Part shown: positions 1 to 8,504 of the stretch, piece after piece | Layout: the number at the start of each line of letters is the position of its first letter | How positions within the stretch are numbered: the stretch's first letter is position 1 | NCBI RefSeq assembly: GCF_900538275.1 | Contig: NZ_LR130778.1 | Location: 1,774,001 to 1,838,000, forward strand | Direction of reading: 5' to 3' | DNA from: Petrocella atlantisensis | Lineage (GTDB): Bacteria; Bacillota; Clostridia; Lachnospirales; Vallitaleaceae | Length of the DNA: 64,000 nt | Position numbers and translations under genes: made by a program | The notes under the pieces: model-generated | Database searches by the model: none | The model's input: the letters and a program-made list of their open reading frames with translations, nothing else | Told to the model about the DNA's origin: nothing

Positions 1-308
1 GACATTTGGCCGCTTACCTCTTCTTCGGCTTTTCGAATTGCTTCATTAACCGCTGCAACAACTAAATCCTCAAGCATTTCTACATCGTCTGGATCAACTG
101 CTTCAGGGTCTATGGTGACTTTGGTCAACTCTTTTTTTCCATTAACCTCCGCTTTAACCACACCACCACCAGCTGTTGCTTCAAACAATTGTTTGTCCAG
201 ATTTTCCTGCATTTCTGCCATCTGTTTTTGCATTTTTTGTGCCTGTTTCATAAGGTTGTTCATGTTACCCGGTGCACCTGCACCTGGGAATCCTCCACGC
301 TTTGCCAT
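1..308 (-). CDS. ybaB: YbaB/EbfC nucleoid-associated protein (3' end cut by window edge)
   Basis: Reading leftward from ATG at 308, 102 codons are open to the window edge. The start [20 protein letters not shown], the helix [20 protein letters not shown] and the following [20 protein letters not shown] are typical of YbaB/EbfC, a small dimeric DNA-binding protein of about 100-115 residues, so only the last few residues are missing. It lies 12 bases after dnaX, and its AGGAGG ribosome site overlaps the dnaX stop codon, so the two are co-transcribed. The order dnaX-ybaB, usually followed by recR, is conserved in Firmicutes; recR would lie just outside the window. Confidence 0.95.
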   Translation of the reverse strand, partial: MAKRGGFPGAGAPGNMNNLMKQAQKMQKQMAEMQENLDKQLFEATAGGGVVKAEVNGKKELTKVTIDPEAVDPDDVEMLEDLVVAAVNEAIRKAEEEVSGQM

Positions 309-320
309 ATTATTGCCTCC

Positions 321-1922
321 TTATCTAATCTCAATGTCAAAGTTTATCTTTGATTTAATCTGCTCATATACGTTCTTGGCATCTTTCAAACTTTCGTCTT
401 TGCTCATTTGTCTCTGGGTTATTTGATTATAGTCTTCTTGATCAATAACCTTGATGTTGAATTTCTTATCGAACATCTGCTTAAGCACATGGTCTATTTT
501 ACCCATATTTTCTTCTTGTGACAAGTGGTTTTTTCCAATTTCACTGTCGCATACGATATACACCACATCATCTTCTAAATTAATCGGAAAAGCACTTTTT
601 AAAAAGGCTTTGGTTACGGTGTGTGTGTGTTCCACCACACCCTTCCAATTGTGAATGACCTGTTTTATATCCTCTGGTACAGCATCAATATCAATTACTT
701 TTTGCAAAGACTTCTTAGGTGCCTCTTTTGATGTCTGCTTTTCCGGCAAGGTTTCATGAACCATGATGCCTTTTTTTACTGTTTCTTCAAGGTAGGTTAA
801 TCGATGTCTTAGACCTTCATTTGTATCATCCATATCTGGGTTGCACAACTTAAGCAACTCCACTTCAAGGAGAATTCTCTCACCCGACATGTATTTGATT
901 TTATTTTCAAGGTTAGATAGTTGCTTGATATAATAAAGAATGGTTTCTTCTTTAAAACGTATGCTTTGCGTCTTAAGTAAGAGAATCTGGTCCATGGTCA
1001 TATCCAGTATCTCATCCGGTTCATCCACACTCTTCACCACCAGTAGATTCCTAAGGTGGTTAACCGTATCCAGTATAAACTGCAAAATATCTCTACCTTG
1101 CATGGTGATTTTCTCCACTATGTCCATACAAGCTTTTGCATTCCGGTCAAGTAAGGCATCTGTTAACTGAGCAAAAACCTCATGATCGACTGCACCTAGA
1201 ACATCCAATACTTTCTCAAGGGTCACATCTTCTCCAATATAAAAAGCAATACATTGGTCAAGGATACTGAGCGCGTCGCGCATGGAACCATTGGCCACTT
1301 TGGCAATATAGTTAATGGCTTTTTCCTCGATTGTAATATTTTCTTGTACCATATAGGATTTTAGTGCGCCAGTAATTGTCTCTATGGTGATTCTTTTGAA
1401 GTCATAGCGCTGGCATCTTGAAAGCACCGTTGCCGGTATTTTGTGAGGTTCAGTTGTAGCCAGAATAAATATAACATGCTTTGGAGGCTCTTCCAATGTT
1501 TTTAGTAACGCATTAAAGGCGCCTGTTGACAGCATATGTACCTCATCAATTATATAGACTTTATACTTTCCAAGTGTAGGCGTGTACTTAACTTCATCAC
1601 GAATGTCCCGAATATTATCAACACCATTGTTAGATGCTGCATCAATTTCTATGATGTTCATGCTTCCCTTTTCCTCAATATCCATACAAGAAGGGCACCT
1701 ATGACATGGGTTACCTTCTATCGGTTCATCACAGTTAATGGCCTGAGCAAATATCTTGGCAGTAGATGTCTTACCCGTTCCTCTGGTACCACACAACAAA
1801 TAAGCATGGGTTACCCTTTGTGACATGATTTGATTTGTAAGTGTTTTTACAATATGGTCTTGTCCCACCAAGTCTTTGAAACTTCTTGGACGCCATTTTC
1901 TATATAAGGCTGTATACGCCAT
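321..1922 (-). CDS. dnaX: DNA polymerase III subunit gamma/tau
   Basis: AAA+ clamp-loader subunit that loads the sliding clamp for chromosome replication. In the 533-residue product the P-loop GTRGTGKT is at 45-52, the zinc cysteines are C64, C73, C76 and C79, the Walker B segment IIDEVHM is near 124-130, and the SRC arginine-finger motif is at 168-170. The C-terminal third is variable, as expected for the tau-like part. It is the first gene of a dnaX-ybaB operon, divergent from the EAL/HDOD gene. Codons 382-384 read GTA AAA AAA G and form a slippery A7 run; a -1 shift there meets a stop five codons later (see findings), which would give a gamma-like form of about 389 residues. Gene identity is certain; the frameshift is inference. 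Confidence 0.98.
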   Translation of the reverse strand: MAYTALYRKWRPRSFKDLVGQDHIVKTLTNQIMSQRVTHAYLLCGTRGTGKTSTAKIFAQAINCDEPIEGNPCHRCPSCMDIEEKGSMNIIEIDAASNNGVDNIRDIRDEVKYTPTLGKYKVYIIDEVHMLSTGAFNALLKTLEEPPKHVIFILATTEPHKIPATVLSRCQRYDFKRITIETITGALKSYMVQENITIEEKAINYIAKVANGSMRDALSILDQCIAFYIGEDVTLEKVLDVLGAVDHEVFAQLTDALLDRNAKACMDIVEKITMQGRDILQFILDTVNHLRNLLVVKSVDEPDEILDMTMDQILLLKTQSIRFKEETILYYIKQLSNLENKIKYMSGERILLEVELLKLCNPDMDDTNEGLRHRLTYLEETVKKGIMVHETLPEKQTSKEAPKKSLQKVIDIDAVPEDIKQVIHNWKGVVEHTHTVTKAFLKSAFPINLEDDVVYIVCDSEIGKNHLSQEENMGKIDHVLKQMFDKKFNIKVIDQEDYNQITQRQMSKDESLKDAKNVYEQIKSKINFDIEIR

Positions 1923-2046
1923 TTAAGTCACTTCCTATCTGTTTCTAATTCAAGTATGCTCTTTTACTATTTTACCACAAGTTTGAACACTGGTGTAGTT
2001 CATTACACTGTAATTCAATTGAACCCCTCTATGTTTCAAAAAAACC

Positions 2047-2074
2047 TTACACATTCAATTCTTTTTGGTATAAT
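2047..2074 (+). promoter_or_regulatory. Candidate sigma-A promoter of the EAL/HDOD gene
   Basis: A perfect -10 TATAAT lies at 2069-2074, preceded at 16 bases by TTACAC (2047-2052), a partial -35 match. The gene's ribosome site AAGGTGG (2084-2090) and ATG at 2098 follow directly. Confidence 0.6.
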
Positions 2075-2097
2075 AATATCTATAAGGTGGTGAATTT

Positions 2098-3342
2098 ATG
2101 AATTTTTATTTAGCAAGACAACCCATATTTGATCGCAATCAAATCGTGATTGGATATGAGATTATCTATAGAAGCAGTTTAAACTCTCCTGAAAATGTAG
2201 ACAGTGAGTATGACGAGGCCACATCTCGCCTATTGCTTAACAGTTATTTAGATGTTGGCATGGATACTTTAATGGGTGGCCATATTGCTTTCATCAACTT
2301 TGATCGGGAATTAGTTCTTAAAGATAGTCCTCTACTTTTAAACAAAAGTACCACAATTATTCAGATTCCTTCGGATGTTGTTCCTGATCCTATTTTCTTA
2401 GATAAAATTAGTGAATTCAAAAATGATGGTTATCTTATTTCCCTAGCCGGTTATATCGACACCTACCCACATAACAATCTACTTGAATTGGTGGATATCA
2501 TCCAAGTCGATCTTACTCAGAACACAGCTAGTAGTCTTAAACGGATTGTGAAGCGTTTCCAAATGACCACTCAAATACTTTTGGCAAAAAATATAGAGAG
2601 CCATGATAGCTACGAAACGCTTAAGCGGATGGGGTTTGAGCTTTTTCAAGGTTACTACTTCTGTAAGCCAACGCTAACAAAAGGGAAAATACTACAACAC
2701 TCCAACTTAAATAATGTTGAAATATTAAAGTTATCAAATGAAAGTGAACCTAATATTAAGGAAATCTCAAAGCGTATAGAAGAAGATATCAACCTCACCA
2801 TCAAACTTCTTAGGTTGGTTAATTCAAGTCACTATTTCATGAATAAGATTCAGTCTGTTCAACATGCTCTTGCCATGGTTGGTGTGCAGTCCTTTAAGAA
2901 TTGGCTCAATATTGCACTTATGGATTCTTTGTTAGGCGAACAGACACCGGAGATTATTAAATTATCTATGGTACGTATGAAAATGATGGAAGAAATCGGT
3001 CATGTCAGTAAGATTAAGTTGCATACAGACTCTTTGAAATTAATCGGATTACTGTCCGTTTTGGACGTCTTACTGGATAAAAATATGATGGATGCTGTTG
3101 GACCTCTCCCAATCGAAAGAGAATTAAAAATTACACTTTTTGGTAAAGAAACAATTTATACGCCTATCTACCGATTGGTCCTTGGTTATGAAAAAGGGAA
3201 CTTCAATATCGCTTACCGCTATGCAGAAAAAGCAGGTATCCATCTGGATGCACTTCCCCAGATTTATGCAACATCTATACAATGGGCTGACGATTTATAC
3301 AACCACATCTATCCAAGTGAAGAACCTACTGTAATAAAGTAG
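2098..3342 (+). CDS. EAL-HDOD domain signalling protein (YuxH-like)
   Basis: 414 residues with the two-part layout of COG3434. Residues 1 to about 205 form a degenerate EAL domain: the opening ARQPIFDRNQIVIGYEIIYR is characteristic, and the catalytic EAL glutamate is replaced (YEIIYR), so c-di-GMP hydrolysis is unlikely. Residues from about 206 to 390 form an HDOD domain (SKRIEEDINLTIKLLRLVNS), an HD-related regulatory fold without the metal-binding HD pair. Members are cytoplasmic regulators tied to c-di-GMP, motility or stress; the target here is unknown. It sits between dnaX and the SRP RNA, which are neighbours in B. subtilis, and so interrupts an otherwise conserved block. It has its own promoter and ends at the hairpin at 3388-3420. 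Confidence 0.9.
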   Translation: MNFYLARQPIFDRNQIVIGYEIIYRSSLNSPENVDSEYDEATSRLLLNSYLDVGMDTLMGGHIAFINFDRELVLKDSPLLLNKSTTIIQIPSDVVPDPIFLDKISEFKNDGYLISLAGYIDTYPHNNLLELVDIIQVDLTQNTASSLKRIVKRFQMTTQILLAKNIESHDSYETLKRMGFELFQGYYFCKPTLTKGKILQHSNLNNVEILKLSNESEPNIKEISKRIEEDINLTIKLLRLVNSSHYFMNKIQSVQHALAMVGVQSFKNWLNIALMDSLLGEQTPEIIKLSMVRMKMMEEIGHVSKIKLHTDSLKLIGLLSVLDVLLDKNMMDAVGPLPIERELKITLFGKETIYTPIYRLVLGYEKGNFNIAYRYAEKAGIHLDALPQIYATSIQWADDLYNHIYPSEEPTVIK

Positions 3343-3387
3343 CAAGGAAGTAGCCATCAATGAAGAAATTTCCCTAAAGAATACCAA

Positions 3388-3420
3388 AAAGACTCGAAGC
3401 TTAAAAAGCTCCGAGTCTTT
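3388..3420. terminator. Hairpin terminator shared by SRP RNA and EAL/HDOD gene
   Basis: The arms AAAGACTCG (3388-3396) plus AGCTT pair with AAGCT plus CGAGTCTTT (3412-3420). On the minus strand the stem is followed by a T run (complement of 3386-3390), so it chiefly ends the SRP RNA; it can also stop the convergent EAL/HDOD transcript. Confidence 0.85.
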
Positions 3421-3436
3421 ATATTTTTATTAAATT

Positions 3437-3698
3437 CCGTGCATCGCACATCGAATCTCAAACACAGGCGTTACCTTACTAGTTTACTCAAATCCGGCAC
3501 CCTTACGGCACACAAGATATTCTGCTTAGTGCTGCTTCCGTCAGGATCTGACACGGTTCACAGATTCTCATTGCGTAAGACCAGATCGTCATCGTCACTT
3601 TTTAAGGGCGGCCCCACATTCTTCGACCCTCGGATTGATATCACTCCTGCTATAGCGGATTGCAGGTACAGGGCACCGCTAACTCCCCAGCTGCACGG
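3437..3698 (-). ncRNA. ffs: Signal recognition particle RNA, large (Bacillus/Clostridium) type
   Basis: The minus strand carries the long SRP RNA of Gram-positives, about 262 bases. The S-domain signature with GATCCTGACGGAAGCAGC lies around 3527-3545 and the Alu-domain part GGTGCCCTGTACCTGCAATC near 3656-3677. The ends pair (TTCCGTGCA with TGCACGGAA), forming the closing helix. A consensus promoter starts a precursor about 50 bases upstream, so a 5' leader is probably trimmed, as known for B. subtilis scRNA. The order tadA-SRP RNA-dnaX matches B. subtilis. The ends are approximate because maturation sites cannot be seen. Confidence 0.95.
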
Positions 3699-3758
3699 AA
3701 ACTTTTTGGCTTCATTAAACGACACACAAGCTTTCATGGTTATTTCTAATGCTCAATA

Positions 3759-3787
3759 AGTATATAGGTTTTTCCACTTTCTGTCAA
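3759..3787 (-). promoter_or_regulatory. Strong sigma-A promoter of SRP RNA
   Basis: On the minus strand, -35 TTGACA (3787-3782) and -10 TATACT (3764-3759) are separated by exactly 17 bases, near consensus as expected for an abundant stable RNA. Transcription would begin near 3752. Confidence 0.88.
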
Positions 3788-3808
3788 CCTGTAGCCAGAT
3801 AATTTCTA

Positions 3809-4297
3809 TCACAATTCTTCTATAAATCGACCATCTATTTTATCTGTTTTTTTCACCTCACGAAGGGTTTTGAAAAACTCCGACATCATGGTTGCACAGG
3901 CCTCTTGGCAGACTCCGGTTACCACACTAACTTGATGATTGAACCTAGAATCATCTAGTAGATTGTAAATGGACCCGGCACATCCGGCTTTCAGATTCAT
4001 GGTACCAATAACCACTTTATCCAGTCGTGCCTGAACTATAGCTCCTGCACACATAGGGCAAGGTTCCACCGTTACATACATGGTACAACCTTCCAGTCGC
4101 CAGTCACCTATAACTTTACTGGCTTCTTCTATGGCTATTAATTCTGCATGCGCCAAAGTAGATTTTTTTGAATTGCGTTGATTATAGCCTCTTCCAATAA
4201 TTTGTCCTTCATGTACAATAATAGCCCCAATAGGGACTTCCATAATTTTTGCTGCTTTCTTTCCTTCTTTAATGGCTTCTTCCATCCACTTTTCCAT
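3809..4297 (-). CDS. tadA: tRNA-specific adenosine deaminase
   Basis: Zinc enzyme that converts adenosine 34 to inosine in tRNA-Arg(ACG), allowing wobble decoding. The cytidine/deoxycytidylate deaminase fold is plain: H50-A-E52 supplies a zinc ligand and the catalytic glutamate, and PCPMC supplies zinc ligands C80 and C83. The length, 162 residues, is normal. No strong ribosome site precedes the ATG at 4297, but the reading starts at the expected MEKWMEEAIKEGKKA helix. It stands directly upstream of the SRP RNA, the same arrangement as yaaJ-scr in B. subtilis. Confidence 0.96.
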   Translation of the reverse strand: MEKWMEEAIKEGKKAAKIMEVPIGAIIVHEGQIIGRGYNQRNSKKSTLAHAELIAIEEASKVIGDWRLEGCTMYVTVEPCPMCAGAIVQARLDKVVIGTMNLKAGCAGSIYNLLDDSRFNHQVSVVTGVCQEACATMMSEFFKTLREVKKTDKIDGRFIEEL

Positions 4298-4352
4298 TTA
4301 ACACACTACTTTCTAATTATTACTGTCTTTTTTTCTCCTATTATAACACGGT

Positions 4353-4427
4353 TGGTTAAGGCGTTGATACATTCGTACCTATATATTATACATAAAAGTT
4401 CAACTATATAGTTTTGAAGCTTTAACC
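4353..4427 (+). repeat. Family A MITE-like repeat, internally deleted copy
   Basis: This copy begins TGGTTAAGG and ends with AACTATATAGTTTTGA and TTTAACC, the terminal inverted repeats of family A. The centre keeps TATATATTATACAT, but one half is shortened compared with the 121-bp copy at 11023. It lies in the gap between tadA and the response regulator, with no coding capacity. Confidence 0.75.
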
Positions 4428-4482
4428 TTGATTTAGAGATGGTTTAGAAATGCCGATATAATAAATACAAGGAGGTGCGCTT

Positions 4483-6108
4483 ATGTACAATATAATGATT
4501 GTTGATCAACAAAAATCAAATCATGAGAAAATCAGGCTATTTCTTCAGGAATCTAAACAAGATTTTGAAATCATAGGCGAAGTGACCAGTGCTGAACAAG
4601 CCGAAGCCTTACTTGAAAAGATGGAAGTGCATTTAATTGTTGCCGATGATGTATTACCCAAAAAAACCGGCCTTCAACTTTTTATAGATAACAGTGAGAA
4701 ATATCCAAATATGCATATGATACTATTTACCGATTATAACCGCTTCAATAGTTCAAAGGATATTATGGCTCAAGGACGGATGGACTTTCTTTTTAAACCT
4801 ATTCGTCGTAATGATGTAGTAAAAAGCATCATTCATATGAGCCAGATTGTAGATGAGGACGTCCAAAAAAGAAACGCTTTAAAAATAGTGCGTGCTTCTT
4901 ATGAAAACCATCTTAGTGTTTTTAGAGACCGATTTCTTATCAATCTCCTACACGGGCATATTGACAGTGACTCAACTATTTACAATCAAATGGACTATTT
5001 TAAAATTCCTTACAATAATAGCTTTACTGTGGGTGTTATCAAACTTGACCATTATAGAACCTATCAACTCGCCCTTGATGAAGAGGAAAGGCAATTCTTA
5101 ATCTTTAATGCTCTAAATATTGTATCGGATTATGTTGAAAAAAACCAACTCGGCTTTGTCTTCATCAACCGGTATGATGAACTCTCTTTTATTTTTACGA
5201 CGGAAATGGATGAGGATGATTTATTCAATCATGCTTATAACCTACAAGAACTTCTTGCTTCTGTACAAAACATTAGAGTAACTATAGGACTTGGCAAAAC
5301 TTATCATAGACCTATGTTCATTAGTGTCTCTTATCATCAAGCACGGGCGGCTTTAAGAAACAGTCATTATTTAGGTCAAGGCTCTATTATTCATGTCAAT
5401 TATATCCCCGGCAAAGGTGATATTGCATATTTCTACCCACGAGACAAAGAACAACTGATGATCTATGCGACAGTCAATGGTCATCTTGAGGCGTCCTTAG
5501 ATTATTTGGATGTAATATTTGAAGCCCTCAAAGTAGACAGTCACCTACCAAAGCATTATTATCAGATTATGATTATTGATCTATTAGTCAATATCAACCG
5601 TAATGCCTTGGAAAATGGACTATCTATTGAAGATTTTTTTAAATCTTATGTGCGGCTGGGAGAGATTAACACCATCGACAATCTTAATCAAGCCCATACG
5701 TACCTTAAAGATGCCATTTCTAAGATCTGTACTTATCAATTAAAAGGCTTACAAACATCCGACAAGGCGCTTATTGATGCACTTTACCGATATGTCCACA
5801 CTTATTATGCCAGTAAAATCTCACTCAGACGGGCGGCTCAATTTTTAAAAACAACCCCTTATCACTTGGAACAAATTATTATGGACAAGGAAAAGCAGAC
5901 CTTTTATGAATTCTGTATGGATATACGCTTAAACGTATCAAAAGAGTTGCTTAAAAATACGACTGATTCGATTACTTCCATATCAGAAAAAATCGGCTTT
6001 TCTAATCCTGAATACTACATTGCTATTTTTAAGCAACATTTCCACATGTCACCTGCCACCTTTCGATATGATGGCAAAGACCGCATAATACACCATAGTA
6101 AGTCTTAA
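4483..6108 (+). CDS. AraC-type response regulator (YesN-like)
   Basis: 541-residue transcription regulator. Residues 1 to about 120 form a receiver domain with likely phospho-acceptor D55 (IVADDVLPKKTG), T83 and K105 (FKPI). The usual second acidic residue beside D8 is glutamine (VDQQ), so the metal pocket is weakened. Residues from about 140 to 390 form the middle domain typical of this family (LGKTYHRPMFISVSYHQARA), and residues from about 435 to 540 hold the two AraC helix-turn-helix motifs (ISEKIGFSNPEYYIAIFKQ). Such proteins usually pair with a histidine kinase and control sugar transport or catabolism, but no kinase or transporter adjoins it. Start: AAGGAGGTG before ATG at 4483, with TATAAT near 4456. 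Confidence 0.92.
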   Translation: MYNIMIVDQQKSNHEKIRLFLQESKQDFEIIGEVTSAEQAEALLEKMEVHLIVADDVLPKKTGLQLFIDNSEKYPNMHMILFTDYNRFNSSKDIMAQGRMDFLFKPIRRNDVVKSIIHMSQIVDEDVQKRNALKIVRASYENHLSVFRDRFLINLLHGHIDSDSTIYNQMDYFKIPYNNSFTVGVIKLDHYRTYQLALDEEERQFLIFNALNIVSDYVEKNQLGFVFINRYDELSFIFTTEMDEDDLFNHAYNLQELLASVQNIRVTIGLGKTYHRPMFISVSYHQARAALRNSHYLGQGSIIHVNYIPGKGDIAYFYPRDKEQLMIYATVNGHLEASLDYLDVIFEALKVDSHLPKHYYQIMIIDLLVNINRNALENGLSIEDFFKSYVRLGEINTIDNLNQAHTYLKDAISKICTYQLKGLQTSDKALIDALYRYVHTYYASKISLRRAAQFLKTTPYHLEQIIMDKEKQTFYEFCMDIRLNVSKELLKNTTDSITSISEKIGFSNPEYYIAIFKQHFHMSPATFRYDGKDRIIHHSKS

Positions 6109-6303
6109 GAACACTGTTGGTTAAAGCATTATTGCCTTATTCAACGCTATATTTTTAAGACTTAGCCCTAGATAATAAAATAATTTTATAGTTCACAAAA
6201 GATTCACATTTTTTACATACCACATACATATTAATCCGTTATTATAAGAGAGTAAGAATTAGTTACCTCTTACATATTAAATACTCTCCCCCTCATCCTT
6301 TAT

Positions 6304-6331
6304 AAGCACCAGACGAAAGTCTTAGGTGCTT
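6304..6331 (+). terminator. Intrinsic terminator in 6109-6360 gap
   Basis: AAGCACC (6304-6310) pairs with GGTGCTT (6325-6331) around an inner GAC-GAAA-GTC hairpin and is followed by GTTTTTTG. It reads on the plus strand about 200 bases after the response regulator, so it ends either a long 3' tail or a separate short transcript. Nothing else is recognised in the gap. Confidence 0.75.
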
Positions 6332-6360
6332 GTTTTTTGTCCAAAATTCTTCAAATACTT

Positions 6361-7110
6361 CTACTTTGATTTATCTGTATTTGTACCAAATTCCAACAAA
6401 TGCTTTCGGTACTTCTTTGGAACAAAGTTTTGCTGTAATTTTAGATTGATTCGATCTTCAATTGCAATCTTGTCAAAATAAGTTTGCCATAGCTTTCTGA
6501 AGAAAATCTCCTCATCTAATAAATCGTCTTCGACAATGTGATTAAAGTCCGTCAACAGCCATTGACCTTTATGTCCTATTATAGCTATAGCCCTTCTTAC
6601 ATCGTGGATAATGAATTTTTCTTCTCTAAATCGATCTGAGAAATGCTCGCCGAGCAAGCTGATAATATTATGATCCGGTTCAAACCTTGCATATAGATAT
6701 TGTCCCAAATCTGAAAATCTAAGCAATCCCATAAACCGATGTTTCTCAAACCCCACTTGCCTTCCAATCTTAAGTACTTGATAAATGGCATCTACCGAGC
6801 GCATTCTATCCGTAGCCAAACCATGCTTAAAAGCCATTTCCAGACAATTAAGCAATATGGTGTCCTTGTCATAAACATTCGATAAAAAAGTATGGTAAAT
6901 ATTAAAATACATATATTCAGAGAACTGATCCAACATGGCTTGATGTACCTTTGTTGATTTTTGAGGATCCGTTATAATATATTTACTTATATCTAAAAGC
7001 TTAGGCTCATAGATTTTTTCTTCATAAATGCCTTCTGTTTTTTCTTCATAGTAGTGGTGGTAGATACAGGTTAAAAACCCATCAAACTGGCCATCATATA
7101 AATAGATCAT
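6361..7110 (-). CDS. DUF4130 / TIGR03915-type DNA metabolism protein
   Basis: 249 residues resembling the family annotated as probable DNA metabolism protein (DUF4130). The C-terminal part carries the conserved run of aromatic and charged residues (FIIHDVRRAIAI, LWQTYFDKIAIEDRINLKLQ, FVPKKYRKHLLEF). Its biochemical activity is not established. It follows the radical-SAM gene by 9 bases and is nearly always found beside it; in some bacteria it is fused to a uracil-DNA-glycosylase-like (UdgX) protein. This supports a role in DNA base modification or repair, which remains inference. ATG at 7110 sits just after the upstream gene's TAA. Confidence 0.88.
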   Translation of the reverse strand: MIYLYDGQFDGFLTCIYHHYYEEKTEGIYEEKIYEPKLLDISKYIITDPQKSTKVHQAMLDQFSEYMYFNIYHTFLSNVYDKDTILLNCLEMAFKHGLATDRMRSVDAIYQVLKIGRQVGFEKHRFMGLLRFSDLGQYLYARFEPDHNIISLLGEHFSDRFREEKFIIHDVRRAIAIIGHKGQWLLTDFNHIVEDDLLDEEIFFRKLWQTYFDKIAIEDRINLKLQQNFVPKKYRKHLLEFGTNTDKSK

Positions 7111-7119
7111 AGTTTCACC

Positions 7120-8355
7120 TCAAAAAAAGGAAAGTTGGGTATGTTTGGGTATTGGATTGATGGCATTTTTTATAGATGATACATCAAAGCTTTTTATCCC
7201 AAAGAATTTACCATCACAGGTAATGAAGTATCTTGCCCGCTTTGCAACCACGCCCATTTTCGGTAAATCTTCAAAACCCACTTTTATCAACTGACGCTGC
7301 TTAACAATTCTACTTGCAGAAGTTGGCCCTATACCTGGTATTCTCAAAAGATCTGAGTAACTTACCTTGTTAATCTCCATGGGGAAAAGTTGTATGTTAT
7401 TTAGAGCCCAATGGAATTTTGGGTCATAATCCAAATCGAAATTGCTTTCTTTTTCTGTAAGAATCTCCTCCGCTGTAAATCTATAGAATCGAAGTAGCCA
7501 GTCCGCTTGGTAAAGCCTGTGTTCTCTAATTAACGGTGGTGCCGTCATAATATCCGGCAAGTTCTTGCCTTTGTTGACCGGCATATAGGCTGAATAGTAT
7601 ACCCGCTTCATATTAAAATTCTTATAAAGTTTTTCAGATGTCAGCAAAATACTCCTATCTGTATCCGAAGTTGCACCAACAATCATCTGAGTCGACTGAC
7701 CTGCCGGTACAAAGCTTGGAGCTGACATGTAATGGCGTTTTTCTTCCTTTGATCTTATGATACTTTCTCTAATCTGTGCCATCGGTAGAAATATCTTTTG
7801 AGGTTGCTTCTGAGGTGCTAGAAGTTTCAAACTAGATTCACTGGGCAACTCGATATTAACACTCATTCTATCTGCTAAGAGACCCGCTTGATATATCAGC
7901 ATCTGATCCGCTCCCGGTATCGCTTTAACATGTATATAGCCTGAAAATCTTTGTTCTGTGCGAAGTAGTGTTAAAACTTTCAGGATTTTTTCCATGGTAT
8001 GATTAGGGTTGATTTCCACCGCCGAACTTAAGAATAACCCTTCTATGTAATTTCTACGATAGAATGCCATGGTAATCTGTGTTATTTCTTCAGGTGTAAA
8101 ACTGGTTCTAACAATATCATTGCTGCTTCGATTGATGCAATAAGCACAATCATAGATACAATCGTTGCTCATCAATGTTTTCAAGAGAGAAACGCAACGC
8201 CCGTCCGCCGACCAAGTGTGACATATGCCGCAAGCCGCTGCATTGCCCATAGAGCCTGTATTCTTCTTTTCAACACCACTTGATGAACATGAAACATCGT
8301 ACTTTGCTGATTCAGCCAGTATACCTAGTCTTTCCATCATATTATTTTCGAGCAT
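7120..8355 (-). CDS. Radical SAM protein, putative DNA modification/repair (TIGR03916)
   Basis: 411-residue radical-SAM enzyme. The [4Fe-4S] motif CxxxCxxC is C66-IYD-C70-AY-C73; further cysteines at 23, 42, 45 and 54 may bind a second metal site. A helix-hairpin-helix (LLRIPGIGPTSASRIVKQRQ) near residue 330 suggests DNA binding. The start ATG at 8355 (MLENNMMERLG) is preferred because AAAGGGGTGG precedes it; the frame is open upstream to 8460 but has no ribosome site there. It forms a two-gene cassette with the DUF4130 gene. The substrate is unknown. The family is described as a putative DNA modification/repair protein; the DNA-binding motif is visible here, and catalysis is inferred from the cysteine motif. 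Confidence 0.9.
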   Translation of the reverse strand: MLENNMMERLGILAESAKYDVSCSSSGVEKKNTGSMGNAAACGICHTWSADGRCVSLLKTLMSNDCIYDCAYCINRSSNDIVRTSFTPEEITQITMAFYRRNYIEGLFLSSAVEINPNHTMEKILKVLTLLRTEQRFSGYIHVKAIPGADQMLIYQAGLLADRMSVNIELPSESSLKLLAPQKQPQKIFLPMAQIRESIIRSKEEKRHYMSAPSFVPAGQSTQMIVGATSDTDRSILLTSEKLYKNFNMKRVYYSAYMPVNKGKNLPDIMTAPPLIREHRLYQADWLLRFYRFTAEEILTEKESNFDLDYDPKFHWALNNIQLFPMEINKVSYSDLLRIPGIGPTSASRIVKQRQLIKVGFEDLPKMGVVAKRARYFITCDGKFFGIKSFDVSSIKNAINPIPKHTQLSFF

Positions 8356-8448
8356 AGCTACCACCCCTTTATAACTTATCTTCTTATCTTCTATTATAGC
8401 AAAAAAATAAGAGGATGGCAAACATATGTTCCCATTCCTTTTCAGTTG

Positions 8449-8504
8449 CAGATAAAACAAAGAAAGACATCTCAGATCTGAGATGTCTTTCTTTGTTTTA
8501 TCTG
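8449..8504. repeat. 56-bp perfect palindrome / terminator overlapping a small ORF
   Basis: Positions 8449-8476 are the exact reverse complement of 8477-8504, with no mismatch and no loop. The minus-strand copy has a T-rich 3' arm, so it should act as the terminator of the mtnN-small ORF transcript; it also lies just beyond the start of the radical-SAM transcript. Codons for the last 11 residues and the stop of the 8472-8660 ORF lie inside it. Confidence 0.9.

Noticed and set aside
3439-3759. 106-codon plus-strand ORF
   Set aside because: It is the antisense of the SRP RNA, which has its own promoter and terminator on the minus strand.
8356-8460. N-terminal extension of the radical-SAM protein
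   Set aside because: The extension lacks a ribosome site, reaches into the 56-bp palindrome, and the ATG at 8355 has a good GGGGTGG site.
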